Source: Neomegalonema sp. (GTDB lineage: Bacteria > Pseudomonadota > Alphaproteobacteria > Rhodobacterales > Rhodobacteraceae). Taken from it: 64,000 nucleotides of DNA. The notes under the pieces were generated by a model, which saw only the letters and a list, made by a program, of their open reading frames with translations, was not told the DNA's origin and did no database searches. Of this stretch, positions 44,606 to 53,777 are shown piece after piece. The position numbers and the translations under genes were made by a program. Each line of letters opens with the position of its first letter. Positions within the stretch are counted from its first letter, which is position 1. The stretch covers positions 1-64,000 of the forward strand of contig NZ_JAQTXI010000007.1 in the NCBI RefSeq assembly GCF_028688855.1, given 5' to 3'.

Positions 44606-47600
44606 TCAGTTGCCGCCGTCGTCTCCTCCGTCGTCGCCGGGGTCGCCGGGGGCGGGGGCTCCCGCGATCGGCGGCAGACGGGCCCCGAACCCGACCGATC
44701 CGGCTTCTCCGGGCCGCAGGTCGCCGTCGAAGCCGAAGACCACAGGTCCCTCGCCGTTGGCGGCGGGCGCGGTCGGCGTCTGGGGCGTCAGCCCGAAGGG
44801 ATGCGTCAGGATCCGGGCCGAGCCGCCCATGTAGACCATCCAGCTCGGCGTATGGTCCGCCACCCGCACCCGGCGGATCGGGTCGACGCCGCGATTCTCG
44901 AAGAGGATGCGATAGACCGCGCAGCTCCCCGGCGAGAGCTGAAGCTCCGTGGCGACGAATCCCGCTTCTCCGGCTTCGGGGACGCCGTCGCAATCGGCGT
45001 CCAGAGCCTGGAGCTTGCGCGCGAAGACGCCCCCCGAGCCCGAACCTCCGATGCGCGTCAGATCCTGCGCCTCGGCGATCCGGACGCTCGCGCCGAGGGT
45101 CGCCACGGCGCGCAGCCGCGTCAGGTCGCTCCAGCCGCCGGGAGCCTCGGCGGGCGTCTTCGCGACCAGCCAGAAGGCGTGCGAGCCCGCCGCCATCCCG
45201 GAGAGGCCTCCGGGCGGCCAGGGGAGATCCCCCGCGCCATGGACGCCGTCGCCGTCGTCGCGGAAGATCGACCAGTCCAGCCCCTGGCCGCTCTCCACCA
45301 CGAAGTCGAGCGTGGAGCCCGCCAGCCCCGCGCCCAGCCGCAGACGATGCGCGTAGATCGCCAGCTGTCCCGCCTCGACGGTCGAGTCGTGGTCGGGAGT
45401 CAGGGTGAGCGCCTCCTCCTGCTCCGGAGCGCAGGCCGTCAGGGCGGCGAAGAAGGCCGAGAAGGGCGGAGCCGTCGCGGCGGGATCGGCGAGCACCATC
45501 ATGTCCAGTTCGATCCGGTCGACCGGCTGGGTGAAGGCGATCAGGACCGCGCCCTCCGGACCCGAGGCGCTGGCGGCCTCGACGCCCGCGGCGCTCTGGC
45601 CCCGGAGGCTGACCGAGGCGCCGCCCGAAAGATGGGCGCTCACGGCCTGTCCGGCGCGCGATCCCCTCAGGGCGAGGCTCTCGACGCCGGAAACTCCGCC
45701 CCCCAGGCCGCGCAGATCCAGCCGCAGGCCCTCGACGGGCGCGGGAAAGGAGAAGATCAGCCGCGTCGGATCCTGGCTCTGCACGGAGAGACCCCCCGCG
45801 CCGAGGCTGCGCATCCCCGCGAAGGGGGCGGAGGTCGCAGGATGCCGCATCTCCAGCATGGCCGTGGCGGGGCCGAGGGGCAGATGAAGCTGAGCCTGTC
45901 CGTTCGGCCAGCCGCCGGGCGCGGCGGACCAGTCGAGGGCGGAGGCTCCATGGCGGCAGACGGCGGCTCCGGGATCGCTGCCGGAGCCCCGGAGGGGGAA
46001 GACGTCGACCATGGCGAAATCGTCTTCTCCGGGGACGCCGTTCGCGGGCGTGGAGTCGAGATCCGCGAGAGGGTCGCCGTCGGCGTCGAAGGCGCCGACG
46101 ACTTCGGCCCGGTTGGTCCAGGGGCCCGTCGGGAGCGGAACCGCCCGCAGGATCAGGCTGGCGAGCCCGCCGCCGCCGAACCCCGAGAGGCTCCATTCTC
46201 CGGTCGCGGGATCGTAGACGCCGCTGTCGGCGACGGCTTCCAGGAAGAGATAGCCGCCCGGCAGGGCGTCGAGAACCTGGACCAGGTCGGCGCCGCGGGA
46301 GGAGGCGTTGCGCAGGACGAGGCTGAACGCGACGGGAAAGCCCATGGCGGGCGCAGCGTCGTCGACCTGCTTGCTCAGCTCCAGGTCGATGGGGAGGTCG
46401 AAGGCGTAGGCCGGAGAAAACTCCGAAGTGGCGTGGCCGAGGCTGGCGGTCAGGGTGATCCGGCTGTCCGGCGACAGCGCGTAGGTCGCGAGGTCGAGCG
46501 CGAGGCTGAAGCGGCTCATCCCGGCGCCGTCGTTGCCGTCCTCGTCGGAGAGGGCCGGGCAGGCCGCTCCGAGCGCCTGGACGCTGGTCAGATGACGCCA
46601 GCCCTCGCCATAGCTGAGGAGAGTCCCGAAACTGTTCGTGGGCAGGCCGTCGCCGGTGGGAGAGGCCGGGGAATCGTCGTATTCATGCAGCTCCACAAGC
46701 GCGCCCGCAGGGGCGCAGCCCTCCAGCGCGAGCGTCTGGCCGTAGAGCAGCGCTGAAGACAGCATGGGGAAGTTCAACAGGCCGTTGGGCCCCGCATCGA
46801 CGTCATGGGCGTCGTTGAGGGTGACGCCGTCCTCGCCGAGGTCGATGCCGAGCCCCGAAGAGCCGAAGAAGCTGTTGCGCTCGATCAGGACGCGCTGCGC
46901 GGAGACTCCGCCGCCCGCGCGCACGACGAGCCCCGCCCCCGCGCCCATCGTGACGAGGTTCTCCAGCACATGGACGTCTCCGGCCGGGCCCTCGACGCGG
47001 ATCGCGCCCAGAGACGCATGACGCGCGCCCAGCAGCTGGAGCAGCCGCGAAAGGCCGAACCGGTTGCGCCGGATCACGGCCGAGGCGACGCCCGAATGAC
47101 GCAGATGGACGCCGACGTCTCCGACGTTGAAGAAATTGGCTCCGGAGTCGGTTCCGTCGCCGACGGCGAGGCTCAGGCCGGAGGCGGCGCGGATCAGCAC
47201 GCCCGCGCCCAGCCGCAGCGACGTCTGCTCCGAGCCCGAGGCGTCGAGGCCGCCGAAGCTGTTGCCGAGCAGGGTCATGCCGTCCGATCCCGAACGGCTT
47301 TCGAGGAAGTCGACGCCCGCCGCGACCGGTCCGGCGAAGAGGTTGCGCTCCAGGGCGTCGGTTCCGCCGACGACGAGATTCCGCGCCCCGCGCAGGGCGA
47401 TCAGGGCGCTGTCCGCTCCGACGCCGCGCAGGGCGGTCGATCCGCCCGAGGCGAGGTTGAAGAAGTTCCCCGCCACCCGGAAGAGCGAACCGCCGACCTC
47501 CTCCAGGACCAGCGCATGGTCGTCATGGAGGCCGGAGTCGTAGGCGGCGATGAGGTTGCCCTCCATGGCGTCGGACATGCCGTCGCTGACGGAGGCGGCG

Positions 47601-50600
47601 GCGCCGTCGCGCAGGACGCCGATGGTCCAGTCCCGGGCGTCTCGGACGAACAGGCGGGAGCGCATGGAGCCCGTGGACTGCGACCCGTCCGCGCTGACGC
47701 CGAAGTGATTGCCCTGGATCCGCGTCCCGGAGGCGGCGCCGAGGGCCTCCACGGCGGTTCCGCCCTCGAAGACGAGTCCGGCGATCCGCGTGTTCGCGGC
47801 GTCCGGGCCGAGGCGCAGGAGCGAGACGCCGTCTCCGGCGGCGCTGCGCAGCCGGATCACGAGCCGACGAGAGGCCGGGCCGATGGCTCCGGGGAGGGCG
47901 CCGGGCTGGGTGAGGCCGTTGATCCGGACGCCGGGGACGTTCAGCGTCGGATTCGAGCTCGCGACGTCGAGCGTCGCGACGCCCGAACTCCAGTTCGGAT
48001 CGGAGGCCGGGATGTTGAAGATGGAGGTCTCGGTCCCCGCCGGAGGGTCGAAGAGCATGTTGGCGGCCTGATCGAGCGAGGCCCGTTCGAGGAGCGCCGC
48101 ATTCAGCAGGAATTGCCGGAGGGAGCCTTGTCCGCCGTCGTTCGTGTTGACGATGGAGCTGAAGTTGTAGCCGAAATCCACGCCCGAGAGCCCCGCGGCG
48201 GGCAGATCCACGCGGGAGACGCTCTGCGCGACGCCTCCGGCGAGGGCGCCCCCCGTGAAGCTCCAGGAGGCCGGAACGAGGGCGCTGGCGCCTCCGGCGT
48301 TGGCGGCCGCGTCCTGGAGATGGGGCCTGCGGCCGCCGACCTCCCCCGTCACGGTCCGGAGGGCGGGAGAGGCCGAAGGATTCGTCTCGACACGGAAGGT
48401 CTGCACGCCGAGCGAGGCCGCCGAGGGAGATCCCCGGACGGAGCGGATCGAGAGGCTCGCGGGGCGGACGTGATAGGTTCCGGCCGGGACCATGAAGCCG
48501 TAGGCGCCTGCGGCGTCGGTCGTCGTCGAGGCCAGATAGGCGCCCGCCGCGTCGTAGAGCTCGACCACCGCCCCCGCGAGAGGCGCCGCGCCCGGCGCCG
48601 AGGCCATGGCCCGGCCTGCGCCGCCGCCGTGGTTCCGGTCCTCGAAGAGGGTTCCGCCGAGGGGAGCGACCGCCGTCGCGAGGACCATGTAGTCTTCGGC
48701 CTCGCCATACATGACGGAGGCGCTGGGACCGTTTCCGGCGCTGGCGCTCCAGCGCAGGCGCATGAAGCTCGAACCGCTCAGGGTGGCGAGGGGCGTCGTG
48801 AATCCGGCGCGGACGACTCCGACGGCGGGGTCGAGGTCTCCGGGGCCGTTGTCCTGGACGTCCGTCACGAGCCTTTCGCCCGCGTCGAAGACGCCGTTCC
48901 GGTTGGCGTCGAACCAGAGGCTGAGATAGCCGTTCCCGACCACCTGGACCCGGATCTCGGAGGCCCTTCCGCCGACGAAGCTCGGCGCGGCGAGCACGCC
49001 GTCCTCGTCGTCGACCAGGTCGAGGTCGTCGCCGGAGGCGTCCGCGCTATGGCGCGCGGAGCCCTCCGCGTCGACCAGGGCGCCGAGCATCAGCGCGGCC
49101 ACGTTGGAGCGCGCGGAGACATGGGCCGAAGTCAGGCGCGTCAGGGTCGTGGGTTGGGAGCCGCCGAGGAAACGGGCCGTCTGGAGATGCGCGGCGGCGC
49201 CGTAGCTCGCCGGAGCGTCGCCGTGATCCGCCCCGACCATCACGCCGAAGGCCACGCCGCTGATTCCGCCTGGGTCCAGGATCACGTCCACCTGCGAGCC
49301 GCGCGGGCTGGCCAGAACCACCGAGCTGAGGGCCTGATGCGGATTGTTCTCGAAATAGGCGGTGCGTCCGCCGTTGGAGAATCTGGCGCTCAGGGATTGA
49401 TGGATGTCGGTGATCCGCCAGGGCTCTCCGGGGGCGTCGACGGTGAGCGTGAGGGATTCGTTGTCGCCGGTGAGGTCTTCGGCTTCGGCGGCGATGGTGG
49501 TCAGATCATAGGGCGTCGACGCGCCGGTCGGGCTGAACAGCTCCAGATTCAGCCTGAAGGGAGCATGAGGGGAGCTGGAGGCGTTGGGCAGCGCGGTTTT
49601 CAGGCCGATGTTGGTGGCGCCGCCGTAGAGATGCTGCAGCGAATCGTAAAAGCCGTTGAGGAGGGGGGAGACCGCCATCGGATTGGAGATCTGGCTGAGC
49701 ACCCCGCGGACCCTGTATCCGGTGGGCAGGGTCCAGGTCTTGGCGACGACGTCTCCGGCGTAGAAGCGGTCGACGCCGCCGCAGGCCCAGTCGAGCCAGA
49801 AGATCTCGCTTTTATAGAGCCCCGCGCCGGTGGTTGCGAAGTTCGAGCCGTTGGGAGAGCCGGTGCAGTCGCGCGTGGTCGGGCGCACGAGGTTGACCGG
49901 ATGGTCCTCCACTTCGCCGTTGGGGGCCTCGCCGGTTGGCCCGAGGCCGGCCTGGGTCGACCAGCGCATGCGGATGAAGCTCAGGCCCTCGCCTCCGGTC
50001 ATGAGGTCGGGGCGCGGCGTCACATAGGCGTGGATGTCGCCGACGCCTGCATGGAGGTCTCCCGCCGCATTGTCCTGCAGATCGGCGACCGCCCGCTCGC
50101 TCGCGGCGAAGAGGCCGTCCCGGTTCCAGTCCACCCAGACGTTGAGGTGGCCGCCCCCAGAGCCGACGATGGGAAGGGTTCCGCCGCTCCATGTGATGGG
50201 CGCGGCGTTGTAGACGAAGAAGGAATCGTCGTTTTCGTCGAGCCGTCCGTCCGCGCTCGTGCGCGGCCCCGTCTCGACGCTGGGGGCCGCGCCCATGTTC
50301 ACGTTGGATCCGGAGGGGCGCAGATGCCAGGCTTGTCCGTAGCTCTCGGGGGCGTCGCCGTAATCGGCCTGAGCGGGCGCCGGAGCCGAGGCGTTGCAGA
50401 CGCGGTGGCTGTTGTTCAGGCCGCCCGTCGAGGCGGTGTAGCCCCAGTAGACCTGATCGCCGCCGAAGAGCAGCGCGCGGCTGAGCACGGTGTAGCTCTG
50501 GAGCAGGCTGTGGTTCAGGTAGACGTCGAGGCGGCCGCCCAGAAGCGAGGGCGTCCAGACGACGCGCATCAGGTGATACTGATTGTTCTTGAGCGTCGAG

Positions 50601-51157
50601 GGGAAGACGTAGGGGGTGGGGAATCCGGTCAGCAATCCGTGGCGGCCGTCGCCGTTGGGGTAGATGGCGAGGTGATCCTGAGCCGGATCGTTCCAGCCGT
50701 TGTCGGTGTTGCGGTAGGTGTCGAACTCCACGATGAGGGATTGCGGGATGCCGCCTCCTGCGGAGGAGCCGTCTCCTGCGCCCATGCCGCGCCCGACCTG
50801 TCCCATGGCGTTGGTTCCGGCGGCGGCGTTCTGCAGGGTGAAGGTCATGCCGTCGGCGCCGCTGGAGTCCGCCCCGAGGTAGATCCAGGCCGAATAGGAG
50901 AAGGGCTGCGTCAGGTTGATCCGGGCGTTCGACCAGATCGCCCCGATCTGGCTGTTCACGGCCGGAGTCAGCTGATACTGCCCGTTGGGGAGGATGCTGG
51001 CGTTGCCTCTCGTCACGACGGGCAGGGCGATGCAGGAGGCGGGCGCGGTGGGAGTCGGCGCCGTCTGCGCTTCGGCCTGCGAGGGGGAGAGGCCCAGGGC
51101 CAGAATCGCGGCCGCGAGTCGGGACAACGCCGCCTGGCGGATCTGCTTGAAGCGCAT
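44606..51157 (-). CDS. Giant secreted mosaic protein (lectin, GEVED, beta-helix, DUF11-like)
   Basis: A 2183-residue exported protein. Signal peptide residues 1-30 end SPSQAEAQ. About 45-260 resembles an L-type lectin (GADGMTFTLQNA, SLIVEFDTYRNT). About 265-425 and 660-840 are GEVED modules (YGDAPESYG to GEVEDHPV; HGDAPASYG to YGEAEDYMV), each with a Ca-binding-like acidic stretch such as DWNRDG and DANRNG. A Cna-B/SdrD-like beta domain is near 845-930. From 1045, VNTNDGGQGSLRQFLLNAA opens a right-handed beta-helix to about 1510. DUF11-like folds lie near 1620-1740 and 2040-2165. The C-terminus is Asp/Gly-rich (DDGGDDGG) with no anchor or type I/autotransporter signal. Domain borders are approximate. 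Likely a surface or matrix adhesin. Confidence 0.82.
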   Translation of the reverse strand: MRFKQIRQAALSRLAAAILALGLSPSQAEAQTAPTPTAPASCIALPVVTRGNASILPNGQYQLTPAVNSQIGAIWSNARINLTQPFSYSAWIYLGADSSGADGMTFTLQNAAAGTNAMGQVGRGMGAGDGSSAGGGIPQSLIVEFDTYRNTDNGWNDPAQDHLAIYPNGDGRHGLLTGFPTPYVFPSTLKNNQYHLMRVVWTPSLLGGRLDVYLNHSLLQSYTVLSRALLFGGDQVYWGYTASTGGLNNSHRVCNASAPAPAQADYGDAPESYGQAWHLRPSGSNVNMGAAPSVETGPRTSADGRLDENDDSFFVYNAAPITWSGGTLPIVGSGGGHLNVWVDWNRDGLFAASERAVADLQDNAAGDLHAGVGDIHAYVTPRPDLMTGGEGLSFIRMRWSTQAGLGPTGEAPNGEVEDHPVNLVRPTTRDCTGSPNGSNFATTGAGLYKSEIFWLDWACGGVDRFYAGDVVAKTWTLPTGYRVRGVLSQISNPMAVSPLLNGFYDSLQHLYGGATNIGLKTALPNASSSPHAPFRLNLELFSPTGASTPYDLTTIAAEAEDLTGDNESLTLTVDAPGEPWRITDIHQSLSARFSNGGRTAYFENNPHQALSSVVLASPRGSQVDVILDPGGISGVAFGVMVGADHGDAPASYGAAAHLQTARFLGGSQPTTLTRLTSAHVSARSNVAALMLGALVDAEGSARHSADASGDDLDLVDDEDGVLAAPSFVGGRASEIRVQVVGNGYLSLWFDANRNGVFDAGERLVTDVQDNGPGDLDPAVGVVRAGFTTPLATLSGSSFMRLRWSASAGNGPSASVMYGEAEDYMVLATAVAPLGGTLFEDRNHGGGAGRAMASAPGAAPLAGAVVELYDAAGAYLASTTTDAAGAYGFMVPAGTYHVRPASLSIRSVRGSPSAASLGVQTFRVETNPSASPALRTVTGEVGGRRPHLQDAAANAGGASALVPASWSFTGGALAGGVAQSVSRVDLPAAGLSGVDFGYNFSSIVNTNDGGQGSLRQFLLNAALLERASLDQAANMLFDPPAGTETSIFNIPASDPNWSSGVATLDVASSNPTLNVPGVRINGLTQPGALPGAIGPASRRLVIRLRSAAGDGVSLLRLGPDAANTRIAGLVFEGGTAVEALGAASGTRIQGNHFGVSADGSQSTGSMRSRLFVRDARDWTIGVLRDGAAASVSDGMSDAMEGNLIAAYDSGLHDDHALVLEEVGGSLFRVAGNFFNLASGGSTALRGVGADSALIALRGARNLVVGGTDALERNLFAGPVAAGVDFLESRSGSDGMTLLGNSFGGLDASGSEQTSLRLGAGVLIRAASGLSLAVGDGTDSGANFFNVGDVGVHLRHSGVASAVIRRNRFGLSRLLQLLGARHASLGAIRVEGPAGDVHVLENLVTMGAGAGLVVRAGGGVSAQRVLIERNSFFGSSGLGIDLGEDGVTLNDAHDVDAGPNGLLNFPMLSSALLYGQTLALEGCAPAGALVELHEYDDSPASPTGDGLPTNSFGTLLSYGEGWRHLTSVQALGAACPALSDEDGNDGAGMSRFSLALDLATYALSPDSRITLTASLGHATSEFSPAYAFDLPIDLELSKQVDDAAPAMGFPVAFSLVLRNASSRGADLVQVLDALPGGYLFLEAVADSGVYDPATGEWSLSGFGGGGLASLILRAVPLPTGPWTNRAEVVGAFDADGDPLADLDSTPANGVPGEDDFAMVDVFPLRGSGSDPGAAVCRHGASALDWSAAPGGWPNGQAQLHLPLGPATAMLEMRHPATSAPFAGMRSLGAGGLSVQSQDPTRLIFSFPAPVEGLRLDLRGLGGGVSGVESLALRGSRAGQAVSAHLSGGASVSLRGQSAAGVEAASASGPEGAVLIAFTQPVDRIELDMMVLADPAATAPPFSAFFAALTACAPEQEEALTLTPDHDSTVEAGQLAIYAHRLRLGAGLAGSTLDFVVESGQGLDWSIFRDDGDGVHGAGDLPWPPGGLSGMAAGSHAFWLVAKTPAEAPGGWSDLTRLRAVATLGASVRIAEAQDLTRIGGSGSGGVFARKLQALDADCDGVPEAGEAGFVATELQLSPGSCAVYRILFENRGVDPIRRVRVADHTPSWMVYMGGSARILTHPFGLTPQTPTAPAANGEGPVVFGFDGDLRPGEAGSVGFGARLPPIAGAPAPGDPGDDGGDDGGN

Positions 51158-51265
51158 CGCATGTTCTCCCGGGCGGGGGAATCGGGACCCTTGTGGAGAA
51201 AGTCATGGAGCTTCGGGGTTGAAGATGTCTTAACTTTTCGTCAGGAACGGGAGTGCGGAAGGCGA

Positions 51266-51284
51266 GGCGCAGGCGTCCTGCGCC
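51266..51284 (-). terminator. Hairpin after the capsule-export-like operon
   Basis: GGCGCAGG and CCTGCGCC form a perfect 8-bp stem around CGT, 57 bp after the stop of the NeuD-like gene and 109 bp before the giant gene. It separates the two transcription units. The loop is tight for three bases, so pairing probably opens at the apex. Confidence 0.5.
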
Positions 51285-51340
51285 CTCGGGGGGAGATCCT
51301 CCGCGCGTCCTCTTCGCGGCCGCCTCCGGAGGCGGATCCC

Positions 51341-51958
51341 TCAGGCTTTCCCGGAACGCTCCGGCAGGGGACGCGCCGGAGCGCCCGCCGCCTTCATCCC
51401 CGCCGCGAGGTCCCGCGTGGCGACCGCTCCCGCGCCCAGCAGCGCGTCGTCGCCCAGACTCACTTGCGGCAGGAGCACCGAACCCGCTCCGGCCATGGCC
51501 CTGACTCCGAGCCGCGCCCCGCCTCCGAGCGTGGCGTTGGGCGCCACATGGGCGTAGGCGCCGACGTCGCAGTCGTGATCCACCACGGCGCCGTGATTCA
51601 CGATGGCTCCCTCGCCGACCTGCGCGTCCGGCCCGACCACCGCCATGGCCGCCACGAAGACCCCCGCCTCCAGACGCGCCCGCGGCGAGACGCAGCCGCG
51701 CGGATGGATCAGGCTCCGCAGACGCCAGCCCGCGCCGAGCAGGCGGGAGGCCACCTTCTGCCGCACGCCTCCCGAGCCGATGGCCGCGACGAAGTCGCCC
51801 GGCTCGATCCCCTGCGGCGAGAGGACGGGCGCCTCCATCACGAAGGATCCCCAGCGGGCCGGATCGTCGTCGAAGAAGCCCGCGATCTCCAGACCGCAGG
51901 CCAGGGCGGCGTCGGCCACGACGCGGGCGTGTCCGCCCGAACCATAGATGTAGATCAT
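51341..51958 (-). CDS. NeuD-like sugar O-acyltransferase (left-handed beta-helix)
   Basis: A 205-residue acetyltransferase of the NeuD/PglD family. The N-terminal Rossmann-like UDP-sugar domain begins MIYIYGSGGHARVVADAALA and contains GFFDDDPARW. From about residue 100 hexapeptide repeats are visible (AVVGPDAQVGEGAIVNHGAV, DHDCDVGAYAHVAPNATLGG), with the catalytic His in VNHGAVVDHD. The end lacks the C-terminal extension of longer family members. Last gene of the capsule-export-like unit, 25 bp after the KpsT-like gene. It probably O- or N-acetylates a surface-glycan sugar or its precursor. Confidence 0.85.
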   Translation of the reverse strand: MIYIYGSGGHARVVADAALACGLEIAGFFDDDPARWGSFVMEAPVLSPQGIEPGDFVAAIGSGGVRQKVASRLLGAGWRLRSLIHPRGCVSPRARLEAGVFVAAMAVVGPDAQVGEGAIVNHGAVVDHDCDVGAYAHVAPNATLGGGARLGVRAMAGAGSVLLPQVSLGDDALLGAGAVATRDLAAGMKAAGAPARPLPERSGKA

Positions 51959-51983
51959 GGGCGCTCCTTGGGCTCCGGGCCGC

Positions 51984-52688
51984 TCACAGGAAGGGATCGT
52001 TCTGGGAGTCGTCCGCCGCCTGAGGCTCCTCCGGGCGCTCCTCGTCCGGCAGCAGCGAGGCGCCGCGCAGGAAGGCCTGCGGATCCGTGACCAGCACGAA
52101 CCGGCCCTCCACCACCCCCACATGAACCGGATTCAGCTTCGGCAGAAGAGCCGCCTGCGGAGTCAGGACGATCAGCTGCCGATGCGCGACGCGCTCGCCG
52201 AACCGCCGCGCCCAGAGCGGATAGGAACGCCAGCCGGGGGGCGCCAGAGCGCCATGCAGCACGTAGGATCCGAACTCGGGCGCCAGTCCGAGGCAATAGG
52301 CGAACTGGAGGCGCGCCGCCGGAAGCCAGCGGCGCAAGGGCAGGTCCATGAGGTCCATGTGGTCGAAGGGCTCCAGCGCCAGCCGGGCCGCGCGCGCGGG
52401 CGCGTGATAGAGATCCGCGATCATCGTCAGATTCTGCCAGCCTGTCAGCTCCAGCTGGAGGAATCGCGCCTGCCCGATGGGCCAGGAGGGCTCGACCGCC
52501 CAGTCCACCCGCCCCGAGACGGGCATCTTCTGGCCGACGAGCAGATCCGCGAGAAGCCCCCGCTCCTGAGGATCCGCATGGAGCACCGCCATGCGGGGAT
52601 GCTCGAAGCGGAAGCTCGCGTTCCGCAGGATGGACCGCCGGAGGGCGTTCACTTTCGGCTCGAAGGTCACGCGCGTCAGGCGGATCAT
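51984..52688 (-). CDS. KpsT-like ABC subunit with all ATP motifs lost
   Basis: A 234-residue protein that aligns with polysaccharide-export ATPases (KpsT/RfbB type) by SWPIGQ (residues 68-73; SWPVGL-type in KpsT), LTGWQNLTMIADLY (81-94) and the spacing around them. The nucleotide site is gone. The Walker A position reads AVLHADPQERGLL (34-46) instead of GxxGxGK(S/T). The signature position reads WLPAARLQF (121-129) instead of SSGMxxRL. The Walker B and glutamate position reads YVLHGA (142-147) instead of YLVDEx, and the switch-His position LIVLTPQ (172-178) lacks His. Gap of 1 bp from the KpsM-like gene. It is an intact frame under selection, not a pseudogene by appearance. Confidence 0.72.
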   Translation of the reverse strand: MIRLTRVTFEPKVNALRRSILRNASFRFEHPRMAVLHADPQERGLLADLLVGQKMPVSGRVDWAVEPSWPIGQARFLQLELTGWQNLTMIADLYHAPARAARLALEPFDHMDLMDLPLRRWLPAARLQFAYCLGLAPEFGSYVLHGALAPPGWRSYPLWARRFGERVAHRQLIVLTPQAALLPKLNPVHVGVVEGRFVLVTDPQAFLRGASLLPDEERPEEPQAADDSQNDPFL

Positions 52689-52689
52689 C

Positions 52690-53754
52690 TCAGTCCCCGA
52701 TCTTGTCGCGGCGCAGGTTCATGAGGCCCGTGAACAGCAGCAGAAGCAGCGCCCAGGACGCATAGGAGAAGCTGATCTCCTTCGTGGAATATTCCCAGAA
52801 ATAGGCGTCGCGCAGGCCCTGGAGCATGTTCAGCAGAGGGTTCCACAGCACGATCGCCTTGAACTCCTCGGGGAGCTGCTCGGTGACGTAGAACACGCCC
52901 GAGGTCAGGAAGATCGCCCTGAAGATCACGACGTTCAGCTTGCGCACCCAGGGAAAGGACTGCGCCAGACCCCGCAGCGTCAGGCCGAAGCCGAGCCCCA
53001 GACCCCAGATCATCGCCCACCACCCCAGAACCCCGAGCAGGTTCTCGGGCGCCTCGCCCACGCCCAAGGCGTGGAGGATGTAGAGATAAAGCGCGCCGAT
53101 CAGCATGTAGATGAGGCCCGAATGCAGCGCGCGGGCGATGTAGACGTCCATCACGGCGAAGCGCGGCAACAGGAGCAGATTGGAGTCCCGGCCCATGCCG
53201 CCGAGCATCCGGTTCATGACGTTGCGGAACATCAGCATGCTGCTCACGCCGAGGACGGCGAAGGGCAGGGCGGGCATGTCCAGCACCAGAACGCGCCCCG
53301 CCAGAAGATACATCCCGACGATCATCAGAACCTGCAGCGCAGGTTCGGCGAAGAGCCAGAAATAATAGAGCGGCGTCCGGGCCTTCATCTCCATGAGATA
53401 GAGCCACATCAGAAGCCTCAGGTTGGTGAGCTTCTGGATCGCCATCTCGACCGGCCCGGCCCGCTCGACCCTGTCGTAGCCCGCGAAGGCGAGAAGCCCC
53501 AGATGCTCCGCGTCCGAGGCCGTCGCGGCGGGCGTCGCCGGTCCCGCGCGGAGCTCGTCCTCGAAGCGCCGCACCGCGCGGTTGAAGGCGTAGATCTCGG
53601 GATTCTTGTGCTGCGGCTGGCCGTCATACTCCGGTGAGAGCCGCGCGACGGCGTCGCGCACGGCCTTGTATTGCGTCAGGCGCTCGCGCAGCTTGCGTTC
53701 GCCGAGCCCGTCCATGGCGGAAAGCAGGGCGTAATATCGTTCTTGAGCGTCCAT
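52690..53754 (-). CDS. KpsM-like ABC-2 polysaccharide-export permease
   Basis: A 354-residue membrane protein. Roughly residues 115-350 form an ABC-2 permease with six hydrophobic segments (EPALQVLMIVGMYLLAGRV, LPFAVLGVSSMLMFRNV, ARALHSGLIYMLIGALYLY, LLGVLGWWAMIWGLGLGF, RAIFLTSGVFYVTEQLP, WALLLLLFTGLM) as in KpsM. The first 110 residues are soluble, charged and have no counterpart in KpsM. They include KNPEIYAFNRAVRRFEDEL and an Ala/Thr linker. It starts 23 bp after the KpsE-like gene. The role is export of a glycan across the inner membrane, with the KpsT-like partner in doubt. Confidence 0.8.
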   Translation of the reverse strand: MDAQERYYALLSAMDGLGERKLRERLTQYKAVRDAVARLSPEYDGQPQHKNPEIYAFNRAVRRFEDELRAGPATPAATASDAEHLGLLAFAGYDRVERAGPVEMAIQKLTNLRLLMWLYLMEMKARTPLYYFWLFAEPALQVLMIVGMYLLAGRVLVLDMPALPFAVLGVSSMLMFRNVMNRMLGGMGRDSNLLLLPRFAVMDVYIARALHSGLIYMLIGALYLYILHALGVGEAPENLLGVLGWWAMIWGLGLGFGLTLRGLAQSFPWVRKLNVVIFRAIFLTSGVFYVTEQLPEEFKAIVLWNPLLNMLQGLRDAYFWEYSTKEISFSYASWALLLLLFTGLMNLRRDKIGD

Positions 53755-53777
53755 GACTCACCGGAAGCGGCGCGGCC

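Noticed and set aside
46805..52090. 1761-residue open frame on the plus strand opposite the giant gene
   Set aside because: Arg/Gly/His/Asp-rich translation without domains. It is antisense to a gene with clear signal peptide and modules. Long antisense frames arise from the GC-rich third codon positions.
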